49,718 nucleotides of DNA from Bimuria novae-zelandiae CBS 107.79 (Eukaryota > Ascomycota > Dothideomycetes > Pleosporales > Didymosphaeriaceae), in NCBI GenBank assembly GCA_010015655.1, contig ML976657.1, positions 2,331,993-2,381,710 on the forward strand. Direction: 5' to 3'. Positions 1 to 10,599 of this stretch are shown piece by piece (position 1 is the stretch's first letter; each line of letters opens with the position of its first letter). Under the pieces are notes generated by a model. That model had not been told where the DNA came from. It ran no database searches and saw only the letters and a program-made list of their open reading frames with translations. The position numbers and the translations under genes are program-made.

Positions 1-2
1 AT

Positions 3-578
3 GTAGACAAGGAAGAGTTCCTGTCAATCTACCCACGTGTACGTAGGGCTGTTTTTACAGAGCAGAACATCAAGGCTGGCTTTCAAGCGACAGGGCTGGT
101 GCCTACCTGTCCTGATCGGGTCCTCTCATGCCTGACTGTAGTCAGGACACCGTCACCACTACAGACGGGCGCTGAGCCAGCATGGACAGCTGAGACGCCT
201 CACACTACTACTCAGGTTGAGCAGCTGGCTAGGCTTATACGTGATCGTTTACAACGACCGTCTCAGAGCCCTACACACCAGATGCTCAGGCAGCTAGTTA
301 AGAGCTATCAGCATGCTATAAATATAGTAACTCTCCTAGCAGAAGATATTAGGAAACTACAGGCTACTAATCAACGTCATAGACAAAGACAGGAGAGGCG
401 TAGGCAGTATATTGCCTCTAGAGGGGCTCTACAGGCTAAGGAAGGTCGAAGGCTGGCTGTAGAGGCTGAAAGGGTGCTCTAGCAGGTAGAGCAGGAGGAC
501 CGTGCAGGACGATCACGAGCACCACCTACATGCAGCAACTGCCATAAGCAAGGCCATAGAAGGACTCAGTGTACCTAG
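3..578 (+). pseudogene. Pogo-A transposase, C-terminal part with CCHC zinc knuckle
   Basis: The frame is open from base 3 and matches the Pogo-B transposase (14467 onward) residue for residue: the end of the DDE domain, then a Ser/Thr/Gln-rich linker, then an Arg-rich basic helix. A premature TAG at 480-482 replaces a Ser codon. Read through in the same frame, the protein ends with a C-X2-C-X4-H-X4-C zinc knuckle (Cys codons at 531 and 540, last Cys at 570) and a stop at 576-578. All four zinc ligands are intact here, unlike in Pogo-C. The apparent GTG start at 99 is internal, not a real start. The family role is cut-and-paste transposition at TA sites. The catalytic residues are outside the window. 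Confidence 0.8.
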
Positions 579-658
579 AGATTATAGCTATTATATTAAT
601 TTATTTATATTAAATTTAACTATTGCGTTGTTAAGCTATCGTGCAGAAAGCTGCGTCA

Positions 659-712
659 GTTTTGGTGGGGTGGCTCAGTGACTGGTGTGGCTCAATGACT
701 GGTGAAACACGT
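659..712. repeat. Pogo-A 3' terminal region with two 17-bp subterminal repeats
   Basis: A 54-bp terminal segment. It begins with GTTTTGGTGGGGTGG, shared with Pogo-B, then has two tandem 17-bp units (671-687 and 688-704) that differ by one G/A transition, then ends ACGT. The matching terminus of Pogo-B has the same architecture and length but a different 17-mer, so the repeat period is conserved while its sequence is not. Confidence 0.75.
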
Positions 713-714
713 TA

Positions 715-785
715 ACGTATTGGATCAGTAAGCTGGCCAGATCAGTAAGCTGGCCAGATCAGTAAGCTGGCCACCCCACCAAAAC
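715..785. repeat. Pogo-B 5' terminal inverted repeat, three 17-bp units
   Basis: This 71-bp TIR reads ACGTATTG, then three tandem units GATCAGTAAGCTGGCCA (723-739, 740-756, 757-773), then a segment ending ACCCCACCAAAAC. It is the reverse complement of 15117-15170 except that it holds one more 17-bp unit (71 versus 54 bp). Confidence 0.9.
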
Positions 786-813
786 ACGTCCAACACGTCA
801 ACCTTCCATCGCG

Positions 814-1477
814 ATGCCGCCGCAAAAACGTCCTCTACAGTCTACAAAGGAAGGCAGGATAGATCTAGCTATCGCAACCTATAGATCTAACCCGCGTCTG
901 TCTCTCCGCCGCCTTGCTAGGTCCTTTAACGTGCCACGATTAACGCTGCAGTCACGCCTATATAATGTTATGCTAAAACACATAACAAGATCACTAAATC
1001 GAAAGCTACACCTTATAGAGGAGCAGGCTCTAGTAGAGTAGATCCTAGACCTTAACTAACGTAGATTTCCACCTTATATTATTAATATATATAAGATAGC
1101 TAACTATCTACTCGCCGCGCGCGGCTAGATCCCTGCCCTAACACCTATAAGTAAGAAGTAGGTATCGCGCTTTATTAATACTTAACTAGACCTATAAACT
1201 AAGTAGTCTAAAAGACTTAATAGTTAGCGCGCGCTATGTGCAGATCCTATTATAATCTCTGCCTAGTATAAGCTCGTAGAGGAGACACGACAGACGTACG
1301 GCATACAGGATACAGATACCTACAACGTTAACGAGACAGGCTTCATGATGGGGGTCGCCTCTACGTCTAGAGTAGTCACCAGTGTAGACACTATAGGCAA
1401 GGCTATACATCTACAGCCTAGTAATCGCGACTAGGTTACAACGATTAAGTCTATTTACGCGTCTAGCTAGTCTATAC
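814..1477 (+). pseudogene. Pogo-B transposase, N-terminal part (HTH and start of DDE domain)
   Basis: The ATG at 814 opens a frame with an N-terminal psq-type helix-turn-helix (about residues 10-45) typical of fungal pogo/Fot1 transposases, followed by the CENPB-type DNA-binding segment and the start of the DDE endonuclease. The frame is kept to 1477, but TAG/TAA codons from 1039 on stand where the family has Gln or Trp. The first catalytic Asp is Asn (AAC at 1330-1332, residue 173) within the conserved NETGFMMGV motif, so the enzyme is dead on two counts. The frame resumes after gypsy-1 at 14096 with codon 222 split across the junction. Confidence 0.85.
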
Positions 1478-1922
1478 TGTTATAAGGGGCACTCGCTTGG
1501 TCCGATCCGGGTTAGGGCGGTAAGGTAATGAGGCGTCTCACGGGTTATTTAATGGTACAAGTTAATGCGACAATTAAGCGCGGTTAAACAATCTAATCTT
1601 ATAGTAAATAAGATAACTATTAGTCTATATAGGAGAAGGTACTCGCATAGAAGATATTTTAGTTAACTACAAGGAGCGTATAAAGGAAACTATCCTGTAT
1701 ATATATCCTCCTTGTCCCATAGAGTCCCATGGTATCCTATATCCTAACCTTGTGGGATCCCATGGGATTTCCTGGGACGTTACGTGACCCTGGGTCACGT
1801 GGTCCCATAATATCCCATAGTCTTGGCGCCTGGGACAGCCTAGGACATTACGTAAGTCGGAGGTGGGGCCTGGTTATTGTTATAAGGCCTGTCGTCCCAC
1901 TGTTGACTTTTGGTCCGTAACA
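1478..1922 (-). repeat. Gypsy-1 3' LTR (445 bp)
   Basis: Starts TGTTATAAGG after TSD TATAC and ends GGTCCGTAACA. It differs from the right LTR mainly by transitions; for example CCGATCCGGG here corresponds to CTAATCTAGG there, as RIP predicts. It contains several CCCATGG/GGGATCCC-type palindromes and a TATATA motif near 1700. Small open frames within it are not genes. Confidence 0.93.
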
Positions 1923-1989
1923 CTATCCTCCTCCCTCCTCTGCATGTCCTTATGTAGTAGCCAATGTCCTCTTGGAGTACCCTCTATCG

Positions 1990-2440
1990 TTATTCCGTTA
2001 GAGATTGAATAAACTTAGTTAGTTAGATTGCTATAGTGTCCTGTAAGTATTACGTAAAGAAGGGCTTAACCTGCAAGCTATTATCTCTTAAGGCGTAGTA
2101 TAGTAATTACTATAAAAATAGCGTCGTAAAGTATAAACCGCTAGAACCCGCGGTTCCGAACTTCTCCCAAATTAATTCTAAGGTAAACAGGCTTAAGCGT
2201 TTAGAGGAGGCAGTAGCTACTAAAGAAGAGTTAGCTATAGTAGCCCTCTAGGCTGCCTAAGCGAAAAGGAAGAAATTAATAAAGTAGAAACGTTTACTTA
2301 AGGAGCGTAAGGAGAAGCTCCTTACTAACTTAATAAAATTTATTAAGGAGATTAAACGCCTTAAGGGGCTAGAAGAGTTAGGCTAAGACGTTATATAGCT
2401 AGAGGGGGGCCTCATGCCTAGTACCTTTACTCTTAACTAG
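1990..2440 (+). pseudogene. Antisense ORF of gypsy-1: Zn(II)2Cys6-like cluster plus coiled coil
   Basis: On the strand opposite to gag-pol, between the chromodomain and the 3' LTR, one frame runs about 450 bp with only TAG/TAA interruptions. At 2042-2134 it has Cys or Tyr at the spacing C-X2-C-X6-C-X8-C-X2-C-X7-C. Positions 1 and 3 are still Cys (TGT 2042, TGC), the rest are TAT/TAC, which RIP makes from TGY. This is the signature of the fungal Gal4-type binuclear zinc cluster. A Pro-rich linker and a Lys/Glu/Leu-rich, coiled-coil-like segment of about 80 residues follow. The start codon is uncertain. Gypsy-2 and gypsy-3 carry counterparts at the same place. DNA binding is inferred from the motif only. 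Confidence 0.6.
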
Positions 2441-2519
2441 GCTGTTTACCCTCCGCCCTTTAATTTTAATAAACCTAAAATTTCTGTCTCCTAGGCTTCT
2501 TTAGGTGTTCTTAGTAGAA

Positions 2520-5500
2520 CCTCGCCAGAGCGTCTTTGCAGTTAGTAAGGTTCCTTACTAGTTTTTATGTATTATAGCTCTCTGGCCATCCTTCCCATTT
2601 CACCAGGTACTTGTACTAACGTCCGATTTTCTGTAGGTCTCTAATTGCTTCGACCTTATATTCCTTGTCCTCGAGTTTGAGTTATGTTTCTAGTTTAGCG
2701 TCTAGTGGTGCTAATTCTAGTAATAATTTATAGAAAACTAGGTGTATGCGTGTGTTTGTGGGTAATTGTAGTTTAAAATTAACTAGGCCTTTAACCTCTT
2801 AGATTTTAAATAGTCCTTTTTAAAGGTTGTCCAGTTTCTTGCTTAGTCGTGTCGTTTTAAGGTTTTTTTATAAGAGGAGAACTCTATCCCCCTCCTTAAA
2901 GGTTAGTCTCTTAATCCTTTTCTTATTTACGCTTCTTGCCGTTCGCAAGTTTTACTAGGCGATATTCTTACGTAATATTTTATATAATTCTCGTATAAGT
3001 TCTGCTTTTTTAGTTGCGTTCTTCGCGACGCTTTCGATGTCTAGTAGATCCTGGTGAGCCGTTGGTTTACATCCATGGTTGGCGTAGTAGGGTGAGTGCC
3101 CTGTGGTTGCCGATTTTACGCTGTTGTATGCTAACTGGGCTGTTAGTAACAGCTTAACCTAGTTATCTTAAAGCTTATTTATATATATCTAGAGGTACTG
3201 TTCTAAGGATTAGTTCGTTCGTTCAGTTTGTCTATCTATTTGGGGGTAGAAGCTTGTCGTGAGCTTATATTTTATCCCTAATTTTGCTATAAACGTGGTC
3301 TAGTACGAAGATGTAAATATTCTTGCTTTATTAGTAATAAACTTGTCTAGTCGTCTAACTTATGCAACAAGTTCTTGTTCTACTATATAGGTAAGTTTTT
3401 TAGCTAGTATAGCCTCTTAGATTAGCATAAATCTTAATTCCTTAGTAAGTTGATTAACTATAACTAAGATTAAATTATATAGGCGTTTATTCCCTGGTGC
3501 TAATAATGCTAGTAGCTTCATAATAAAGTCTATAGTTACACTAGACTATAGTCGTGGGGGTGGTTGTAGTGGCTGTAAAAGGCCGTAGGGCTTATGTCTC
3601 TTAGGCTTGTTTTAGTAACATGCTAAATAGTTGCTAATAACCTTCTGTACTAATAGTCGCAACCTAGGAATGGCGTATTTATTCGCGATCCTACGCGTTG
3701 TTTCCGCGATTCCCGGGTATCCCTAGTCCTTGTCTTTATGTAGCATTCTGATTAGTAGCGGTGCTACTTGTTTATATATTCTGACCCTGTTCCTGTGGTC
3801 CTTCGTGGGTGATTTCATGGTTTCTTAGAGATCGTATGCGTGCCGATCTTCGTCCGTAAGCCTGGCGTAGTCCTGGGCGCTGTTTACAGGTGGTCTGTGA
3901 TAGGTAAAGTCTACACGTCGCGCATCTAATGTTGGCGCGAGTTGTGTTTTATTATAGCGCAGGGTTCTATCCCTTACTTTTATAAGAATGGCGTTATGGT
4001 CCAGACTGCCTTCTTCTTCTATAAGGTTAGAGCGTTGGCTAAGTGCGTCTGTCGCTCCGTTAGCACTCCTTACTAGGTAGGTAATTTAAAAGTTATATTC
4101 TGCTAGTTGTTTAGACTATTTAGCCTGTCTTTAATTAAGCTTCTTTGTTGTTGTGAAGCGAGTGAGATTTAAGTAGTTAGAAAATACTTTTACCTAGTGT
4201 CTAGCTCCCTTAAGCTGTGCTTCCTATTGCTTAAAGCAATCTACGATTGCTAGGAGTTCCTTATTATAGATCTTGTAGTTAAGTTCTGCTCTTGAGAACT
4301 TCCTTAAATGGTAGAATACTAGTCTCTATTTCTTATTATTATATTCTTATAGGAGTATAGCTCCTAGCGCGTAGTCCGATGCGTTGGTGTAGATGCGATG
4401 TTGCCGTTTAGGGTTATATATCTATAGTAATGGCGTGGTTAGAAATAGGCGCTTTAGCTTCTTAAAAGCCTCCTGTTCCTCCTTTCGCAATAGTCGCCAT
4501 TTACTAATCTTCGTGAGCTTAGTCAGCGGAGCGGTCGTCTTAGAGTAGTTCTTAATAAATTTGCGATAGAAGTTGGTGAAGCCTAAGAAAGACTAGATAT
4601 CCTTTACTAATTCTAGTAGTAGCTATTCTTCTATTATCGCGATCTTCTTTGGATCTATCTTAACGCCCTCTTGGGATATCACAAATCCTAGGTACTCTGT
4701 TTCCGTGACGTGAAACTCGCATTTCTTTAGGTATAGGAGCAGCCTGTGCTCCTGTAGTTTCCGAAGTACCTTTCGAACGTGCTCTTTGTGTTCCTTTAAG
4801 GAACCGCTCGAATAGATTAGTACATTATCCAGATACGCTGTGCAGAATACGTCTAAGTATTTATATAGAACTTGGTTTATGAGTTCCTGAAAGGTTGCTG
4901 GGGCGTTCGTTAGGCCTATTAGCATAACTGTGTACTTGAAAAGACTGTATCGTGTATAAAAGGCGGTTTTCTATTCGTGTCCTCTAGCGATTTGTATTTA
5001 ATAGAATCCGTCCTAGATGTCGAATTTCGTGAACTACTTGGCTCCGCGGAGTCGATCCATGAGCTCTGTGATTAGGGGTAGAGGGTATTAGTTCTTAATT
5101 ATTAGGGCGTTTAGCTACCTATAGTCCACACAGAGCCAAAGTCTGCCGTCTTTCTTTAGTACAAAGAGTATTAGGAAGGCCGCAGGACTCTGACTAGGCT
5201 ACTATTTCCCTAAGCGGAGATTCTTCTCTAATAGCTCTTTTAACTCTCTTTCCTGGTCTTGTGTAAGAGGCCTTAGGCGCTCTAGCCGTAACTTAGCTCC
5301 CTTTACTAGTGGTATCTTGTAATTCTACTCCTAGTGTTTAGGTAAGACTATCTTATTATATTTCTCGAACAAGTCTGCGAATTTCTTATATTCTATTGGC
5401 AGACTAGGGTTCTCGTTAACTATCTTAGCTAATTATACCTACATACAACGCACCTGTTCTGGGTGTCGTTATATAACTCGATTTATTTTATAAATTAATA

Positions 5501-6245
5501 TCTCCTATATCGTAAATATGTTGTACTTCTTCCTTGCCTAAGGTTCCTGAAGTTTCTCCTATTGCCGAGGCTTATCTGGAGTCATTGTTGGCTTTTTCCT
5601 GGGTAGGATCGTCCTGGATATCTAGTTTATCTCTAGATTATGTTGTTCGAGCCATTTATATCTAATAATAGCCTTAATATCACCTATCTCTGTAATGGTG
5701 AATATGTGTTGGCTTTCCAGGCCCTTAATATTAACCTGTACCGGTGCGGTTTCTAATCGTAACTAACCATTACTATATCCTTGCGATCGGGTCCCGTCCG
5801 CGAGTCCTATTTATAGTAGTGTTTTCTTATTCTAATATAGCATATTATATTTTTTAACTACTCCTAGGGATATTAGACACGCGTTTACCCCTAGGTTAAT
5901 TAGTGCTCGTACACGGCACCCGTGTACCATAATGTTCTTAATTAAGCGTTTCTCGACTCGGCGAGTGTCCACTTAATAAGCTATAATAATCGCACTATCA
6001 CTAGTGTGGCTCGTTACCTAGTGATAGCCTAGTTTTTTAAATCGTTAGATTTATTATCCAAGATTTTAGGCTAACTAGCGTTAGCTTCTTCGATCCAGCC
6101 TTAGACCTTAGATAGCGTAGAGACTTTCTATACCTTATGCCACGTATATCGTTGCTAGTATACGGTGTAGGATTCTCGGATCCTGTTAAATTCGTATACT
6201 CTAGGCATTCCGTGCCGGGTACATCTTAGGGTAAGGTATTTATAG
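2520..6245 (-). pseudogene. Gypsy-1 pol: protease, RT, RNase H, integrase, chromodomain
   Basis: Read on the minus strand from 6245 down. A retropepsin-like segment (motif ALINLGVN near 5,900; the catalytic Asp is now Asn) is followed by the reverse transcriptase (about 5,250-4,600), RNase H (about 4,400-4,050) and an integrase core (about 3,800-2,950). The RT active site is YLDN: the second Asp has become Asn (AAT at 4824-4826). Residues 4623-4925 are a clean stretch of the palm. The C-terminus holds a chromodomain (about 2,685-2,520) with the core motif YLVKWEGWPES, which in chromoviruses directs integration to particular histone marks. Most stops replace Gln or Trp. Confidence 0.87.
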
Positions 6246-6250
6246 TTTAA

Positions 6251-6448
6251 TATGAACCAAATAACTAATGTATATCCCCCCGTCTGCCTCTAGAGGTAAG
6301 CTATCTCCTATATACCCAGGCGCAAACATCCTAGATAACTGGCAAACAGCAAACAAAAGGAAAATAAGCCATCAGCTCGGTGGCAAACATCAAAAACAAA
6401 CAAAAGGAAAACAAGCCATCAGCTTAGTGGCAAACATCAAACCTCACA
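6251..6448 (-). repeat. Copia-1 3' LTR (198 bp)
   Basis: On the element strand it starts TGTGAGG and ends GGTTCATA. The terminal TA is probably a RIP product of CA, since TCACA would complete an inverted TGTGA/TCACA pair. It holds a 47-bp tandem duplication (6350-6396, 6397-6443). Confidence 0.92.
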
Positions 6449-6554
6449 CACCCCCTCGCACCTCCCACATGCTGGAGGGGCGATCGCCCCGTATATGAAG
6501 CCGTAGACGTACCCGCAAAAGTGGCTATCGCCAGATTTCATGGTGTTGAGCTTT

Positions 6555-8432
6555 TTACTTGACGTTTTTCCCGACAAATCGTCTACGGAGATCCACGAGA
6601 TGGAGCTGCCTTACAAACTCCGCATGTTTCTGCTTTGAGAGCAACTTTGTGAGCCCGTCTGCTGGCATCTCGGTTGTTAGCACCTATCTTACATGGAGTC
6701 GTCCTGCCTCTACTTCTTAACGGATCCACATCTGGTGTATGTCCACGTGTTTAATGCTCGTTTTTAGGCGGTCTTCCTGCTTATTAACAATGCCTACTAT
6801 CTGCTAGTTGTTACATATAATAACTGGCGTCTTATTCAGCTTAAAACTAATCCCCTCAAAAAAGCGCAACCATTCCTGAAGTTGTGATCTGGCGGTTGAT
6901 AGAGCAAGTAGCTCTGTCTTTATTGTTAACTTGCTAATAGTCCTTTGCACCGTAGATCTCTAATTAACTAGCAAATTATATAGTAGGAAGAGATAGCCGT
7001 AGCTACTCCAGCGCGTCTTTATAACGTCCGTATACGACGCGTCTGATGCTCCGTAAAAGACGGGATCGAGGTTACCTCTAGCGAGGATTTTGGTGGCGCC
7101 GTTGCTGTTGTTACTACTGCCCTGGAGAGCGTAGTACTTTATTGCTAGGAGATAGACCCACACCTTAAGTGCGTACTGTACATGCAACTGCCCAGGATTA
7201 GTAAGGTGACATGCCAAAATAATATGCGAGCGCGCAACATCTAGACGCGTCTAGTAAGTAATATATGCTAAACTGCTAACTAATTGCTAGTAATACGTCC
7301 GTCGTTTGGCATTAGGCTCCTCTATAGAAGCCTGCAAGTTGTTTGCGTATTATGGTAGTAGAGCTTTTAGCGTCTTGCCCTCTAGCTTTACATTAAATCG
7401 ATGAGCGACCTTGTTAATATACTTATCCTGTAATAACTAAATCTTGCGCTGCTTCCTGTCTCGAAGTACTTGTACGCCTAGGAACCATGTAAGTTCTCCT
7501 ATTGTCTTTAAGTCGTAGTGTTTAACAAGCTTGCTAGTAATGCTGTCGAATAAACGTTGGTTGCTGCGATAATAGGCGATTGTGATATTATTAATAAAGA
7601 CAAATAATATAAGGTAATTGTTTGTATACAAGCATGGGAACCCTGGGACACGCTTAAGGCCTAATTTCTCGACTGTGCAATAGAAATCTTTGTACTAGAG
7701 TAGTGCTGACTCCTTTAAACTATATAGAGCGCGCAAGACCTCTAGGAACTCGCCATTGTCGCTGAAGACGTCTGGGGTCTCCACTAAGAGCTTGCGATTA
7801 AGTAGGGCGTTTAAGAAAGCGTTGGGCGCGTTATACTGCCAAAGCTCTAGGTCGAACTTGTTAGCGATCGCTAGTAGGGCCCGAAAACTTCGTGCTGCCA
7901 GCGTCGCTGCGTAAGTGTCTCTATACTGCTCCTTAAGGTCTCCTCGTATAACAAGCCGCGCCTTAAACTTGTAAAGATAGCCGTCCTTGTTGAACTTGTA
8001 ATTAAATACCTATATAAGCGGGAGCACCTTAATACCTTGCTTAGCTGCTATCTTTTTAGTTATCTTTGTCTTGCGGAAACAGCCCTTGTCCCACACCTGG
8101 CGATACTCTTGTCGAACGGCCTCCATAAACTGCTTGCCGAATCGGTGATACTTTAGCTAGTGTATAGACTTTGGTTTAGGCGGCAATTGGCTCCTGTGAA
8201 GTCGCTAGTCGTTAAGAAAGCTAGATCCGCCATTTTGGCCTTGCTTAACGTTTATTAAAGTTGTAAAAGCATGGAGATATTCGCTAACGCGCCTAGCGCC
8301 AAAAATCGCTGCATGTGACTGAGGATTGTTGCGGTTCGTCGGCCTACGCTTACGCCTGCCTGAAACGATATTTTCCTCCGAAAAATCAAGGTTTCGACGC
8401 TGAGGAGCATTGTTCGTATGCATGTTAGGCAT
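6555..8432 (-). pseudogene. Copia-1 reverse transcriptase and RNase H
   Basis: Copia RT begins near 8,130 with the segment holding FKARLVIRGD and AATLAARSFR, and the polymerase motif reads FINNI: both active-site Asp codons have become AAT. A TWFLGVQVLRDRKQ motif lies at the end of the 7437-7631 frame. RNase H follows (6960-7217, motif YGASDASYTD; ending near 6,600 with a KHVDIHQMWIR motif) and the frame stops at 6555-6557. Loss of both catalytic Asp means no polymerase activity even if stops were suppressed. Confidence 0.87.
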
Positions 8433-8474
8433 ATAGTCTGGTATTTTAGTCGCAGAACGGTTTACGACTAGTTA

Positions 8475-10400
8475 CTAGGTAGGTAAAGGCGGTGTTAAGT
8501 ACGCGTCGAAAAATTGAGTGTCTCTATCTTCTTGTGCCAAGACTCTTTCCCTATTAGGTAAGGCGCTTTGTTTCTTATTACTACACTCCCAGGTCTGCGT
8601 GCTCCCCCTTGACACTAAATCCTCCTCACCCCCTAGCTGCTGCTGTAATTGAGTCTTGTCTTGCTCTAACTTGTTTTCTAGCGTTTGAATTTGTTCGTCC
8701 AGAATGACGTTGTCGCCTCGATTGTCCAGATTTCCAGCTACCGGGCATAATATGTCGCGAAATGGAGCATCCACTATACGCTGTATCTCTTCAACTTGCT
8801 TAGCGATAGCGGAAGCCTTCTCATCCACTCTATGCTCAACTTGGGAGAGAACTCCCTTGTTAGACGTAGTTAATTGCTAGAGTAATGTACGCGCTCGCGC
8901 TTGCCGTGTTGTTAGTAAGTCTTCTACTTTAATATTATCTTTATTTAGTATCTCTGGCATATCTAATAGCTTGATAGATCTCGTAATTACTTGCCTGTTA
9001 TACACATCTTTGCTACCTTTATAGAAACGACTTGGGTTAAAAACAACGTCTCTTACGCGAACAACTTGGTCCTTCGTCGATAGCCAAATCCTAAAGATAT
9101 TAGTTGAATCGTACCCTATAAGATGGCCGATAAGAGCCCTAGACTATGTCTTTGCAGCCTTTGGCAGGTGCTTGTTTAATACATATGCTCGATAACTAAT
9201 AGGCCGTATGTGGGAGATAATAGGCTTGTGTCTCTAAATAATCTTATACAGAGTTTTCTAGCCTAACGACCTCGTTGGCGTATGGTTAAGTAAGTATCTT
9301 GCTGTCTTGTACATCTCATTCGCTAGCTTCTTAGGTAAGTTGGCCTGCAACGTTAGCGCTCTTGCCCTTGTGCTAAGCGTCTTCTTAGCTATTTTAGCGC
9401 TGCCGTTCTGCTCTAGTGTGTCTAATACCCGCAGCTCTAAGCGTATGCCTAATTTGTTATAGAGACTCTTAAACCTGAATCCCTTCTTATTATTAGCTTT
9501 TATAACGATTACGTCGCAATCAAACTGCCTCTAGATCTGCCAAATTACGCTGAGTAGCCAGGGACGCAGCTCTCTCGCGTTTCTTGTCCTAGTTATTTCT
9601 ACCTCGTTCTTTTTGGAATACTCGTCCACCGCATAAGCAGCGTACCTGTCGCGATTATAGTAGAGCTTACCGTGCTCGCGGATTTGTAAAACGTTAATAG
9701 CAATACAATAAAACGGGCGCTCTGCCACGTTTACTAGCGTACGCCTAGACACCTGCTGCGTAAGCTTCGCCTCGTAACAGACTTGGTAATTAAGGTCCTG
9801 CTGCTTGACGTCCGTCACTTCGACGCTAACTACATTGTCTTGTAAGTGTTAGACTGCCTCTCTTAATAGATAACCCTATATAGCATAAGTAAGCTTCGCG
9901 CTAAGTTTCTAGGCAGGTTTTAGTATCCTTAATAGCGCTGTCCTTATCGCAAAGGTAGACAACGTTAGCTACTTTAGTCGCTTACTTGTCTTAACGTCTA
10001 GCAACTAGTGGCCCCGCTGGTACTCTAAATGAGTAATCACCCTTAAGCTTCTATATAGAACGTCTCTGCCAGAGTTAAAGTGAATGCCTACATCACGATA
10101 GCGGCCTAGGCCTATAACGCTTGTTAAGAAGCCTGGCATAAAGGCGACGTGAGTAAGTGCCAAGCTCTTGACACTAGACGGCGTATAAATAAAGAGGCTA
10201 ACTTTACCCTAGGCTTCTACTGGAATGTGACTTACTCTAGTAGTAATAGTCCCGCTGTTGTGCTCCTTACGCTCCCTCTCCCAGCCTACCTAGTCTTCTA
10301 AATTAATAATGTGAGTATTGCTGCCTGGGTCTAGAATCTAGCGGTCCTATAAACCGTTATCTTCTGTAATAGCTGCGACTTTAAGATCTCCGAAAGGCGG
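8475..10400 (-). pseudogene. Copia-1 protease and integrase
   Basis: The minus strand gives a protease segment (motif LDPGSNTHI near 10,330), then a GAG-pre-integrase-like region and the integrase core (9531-9818 is one clean stretch with DRYAAYAVDEYSK). The first catalytic Asp of the integrase is Asn (INVLQI). The integrase C-terminus (motif RALIGHLIGYDSTNIFRIW, about 9,190-9,080) and a Gln/Glu-rich linker (8475-8828) follow with very few stops. This is the best preserved pol in the window. Confidence 0.85.
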
Positions 10401-10599
10401 AGAGTCGTTGTCTATAAGGACAGCCTCTGCTGTAAAATTTGCCGTATAAGTGGCTGGAGTAGTAGGAGCTTTGCCGTTGTCCGCTGTAATTATCTCTTTA
10501 ATATCTATGTTATTGCGCTTACGCTATTTGCCTAGGTACTCCTCCACCTTTTCTTTTAAGCCAGCGTTGTCCTGGTAAGCCTTCTTAATGCGCTCTTAT

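Larger units (their letters stand above)
1..712 (+). mobile_element. Pogo-A: pogo/Fot1-like DNA transposon, 3' part only
   Basis: The window opens inside a pogo-like (Tc1/mariner superfamily) transposon. What is present is the C-terminal third of its transposase and its 3' terminal region, which ends in ACGT at 709-712 followed by TA. The end is placed by comparison with Pogo-B: both have a 54-bp terminal stretch that starts GTTTTGGTGGGGTGG and ends ACGT. RIP damage is mild compared with elements further right. The 5' part lies outside the window. Confidence 0.85.

Noticed and set aside
723..773. Regular 17-bp repeats that could suggest a CRISPR-like array
   Set aside because: Units are directly adjacent without spacers, form part of a transposon TIR, and the genome is fungal.
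1729..1920. 63-residue open frame repeated at 13897-14088
   Set aside because: Both lie wholly inside the gypsy-1 LTRs and owe their similarity to LTR identity.
6268..6498. 76-residue plus-strand open frame
   Set aside because: Lies in the copia-1 LTR and its polypurine flank.
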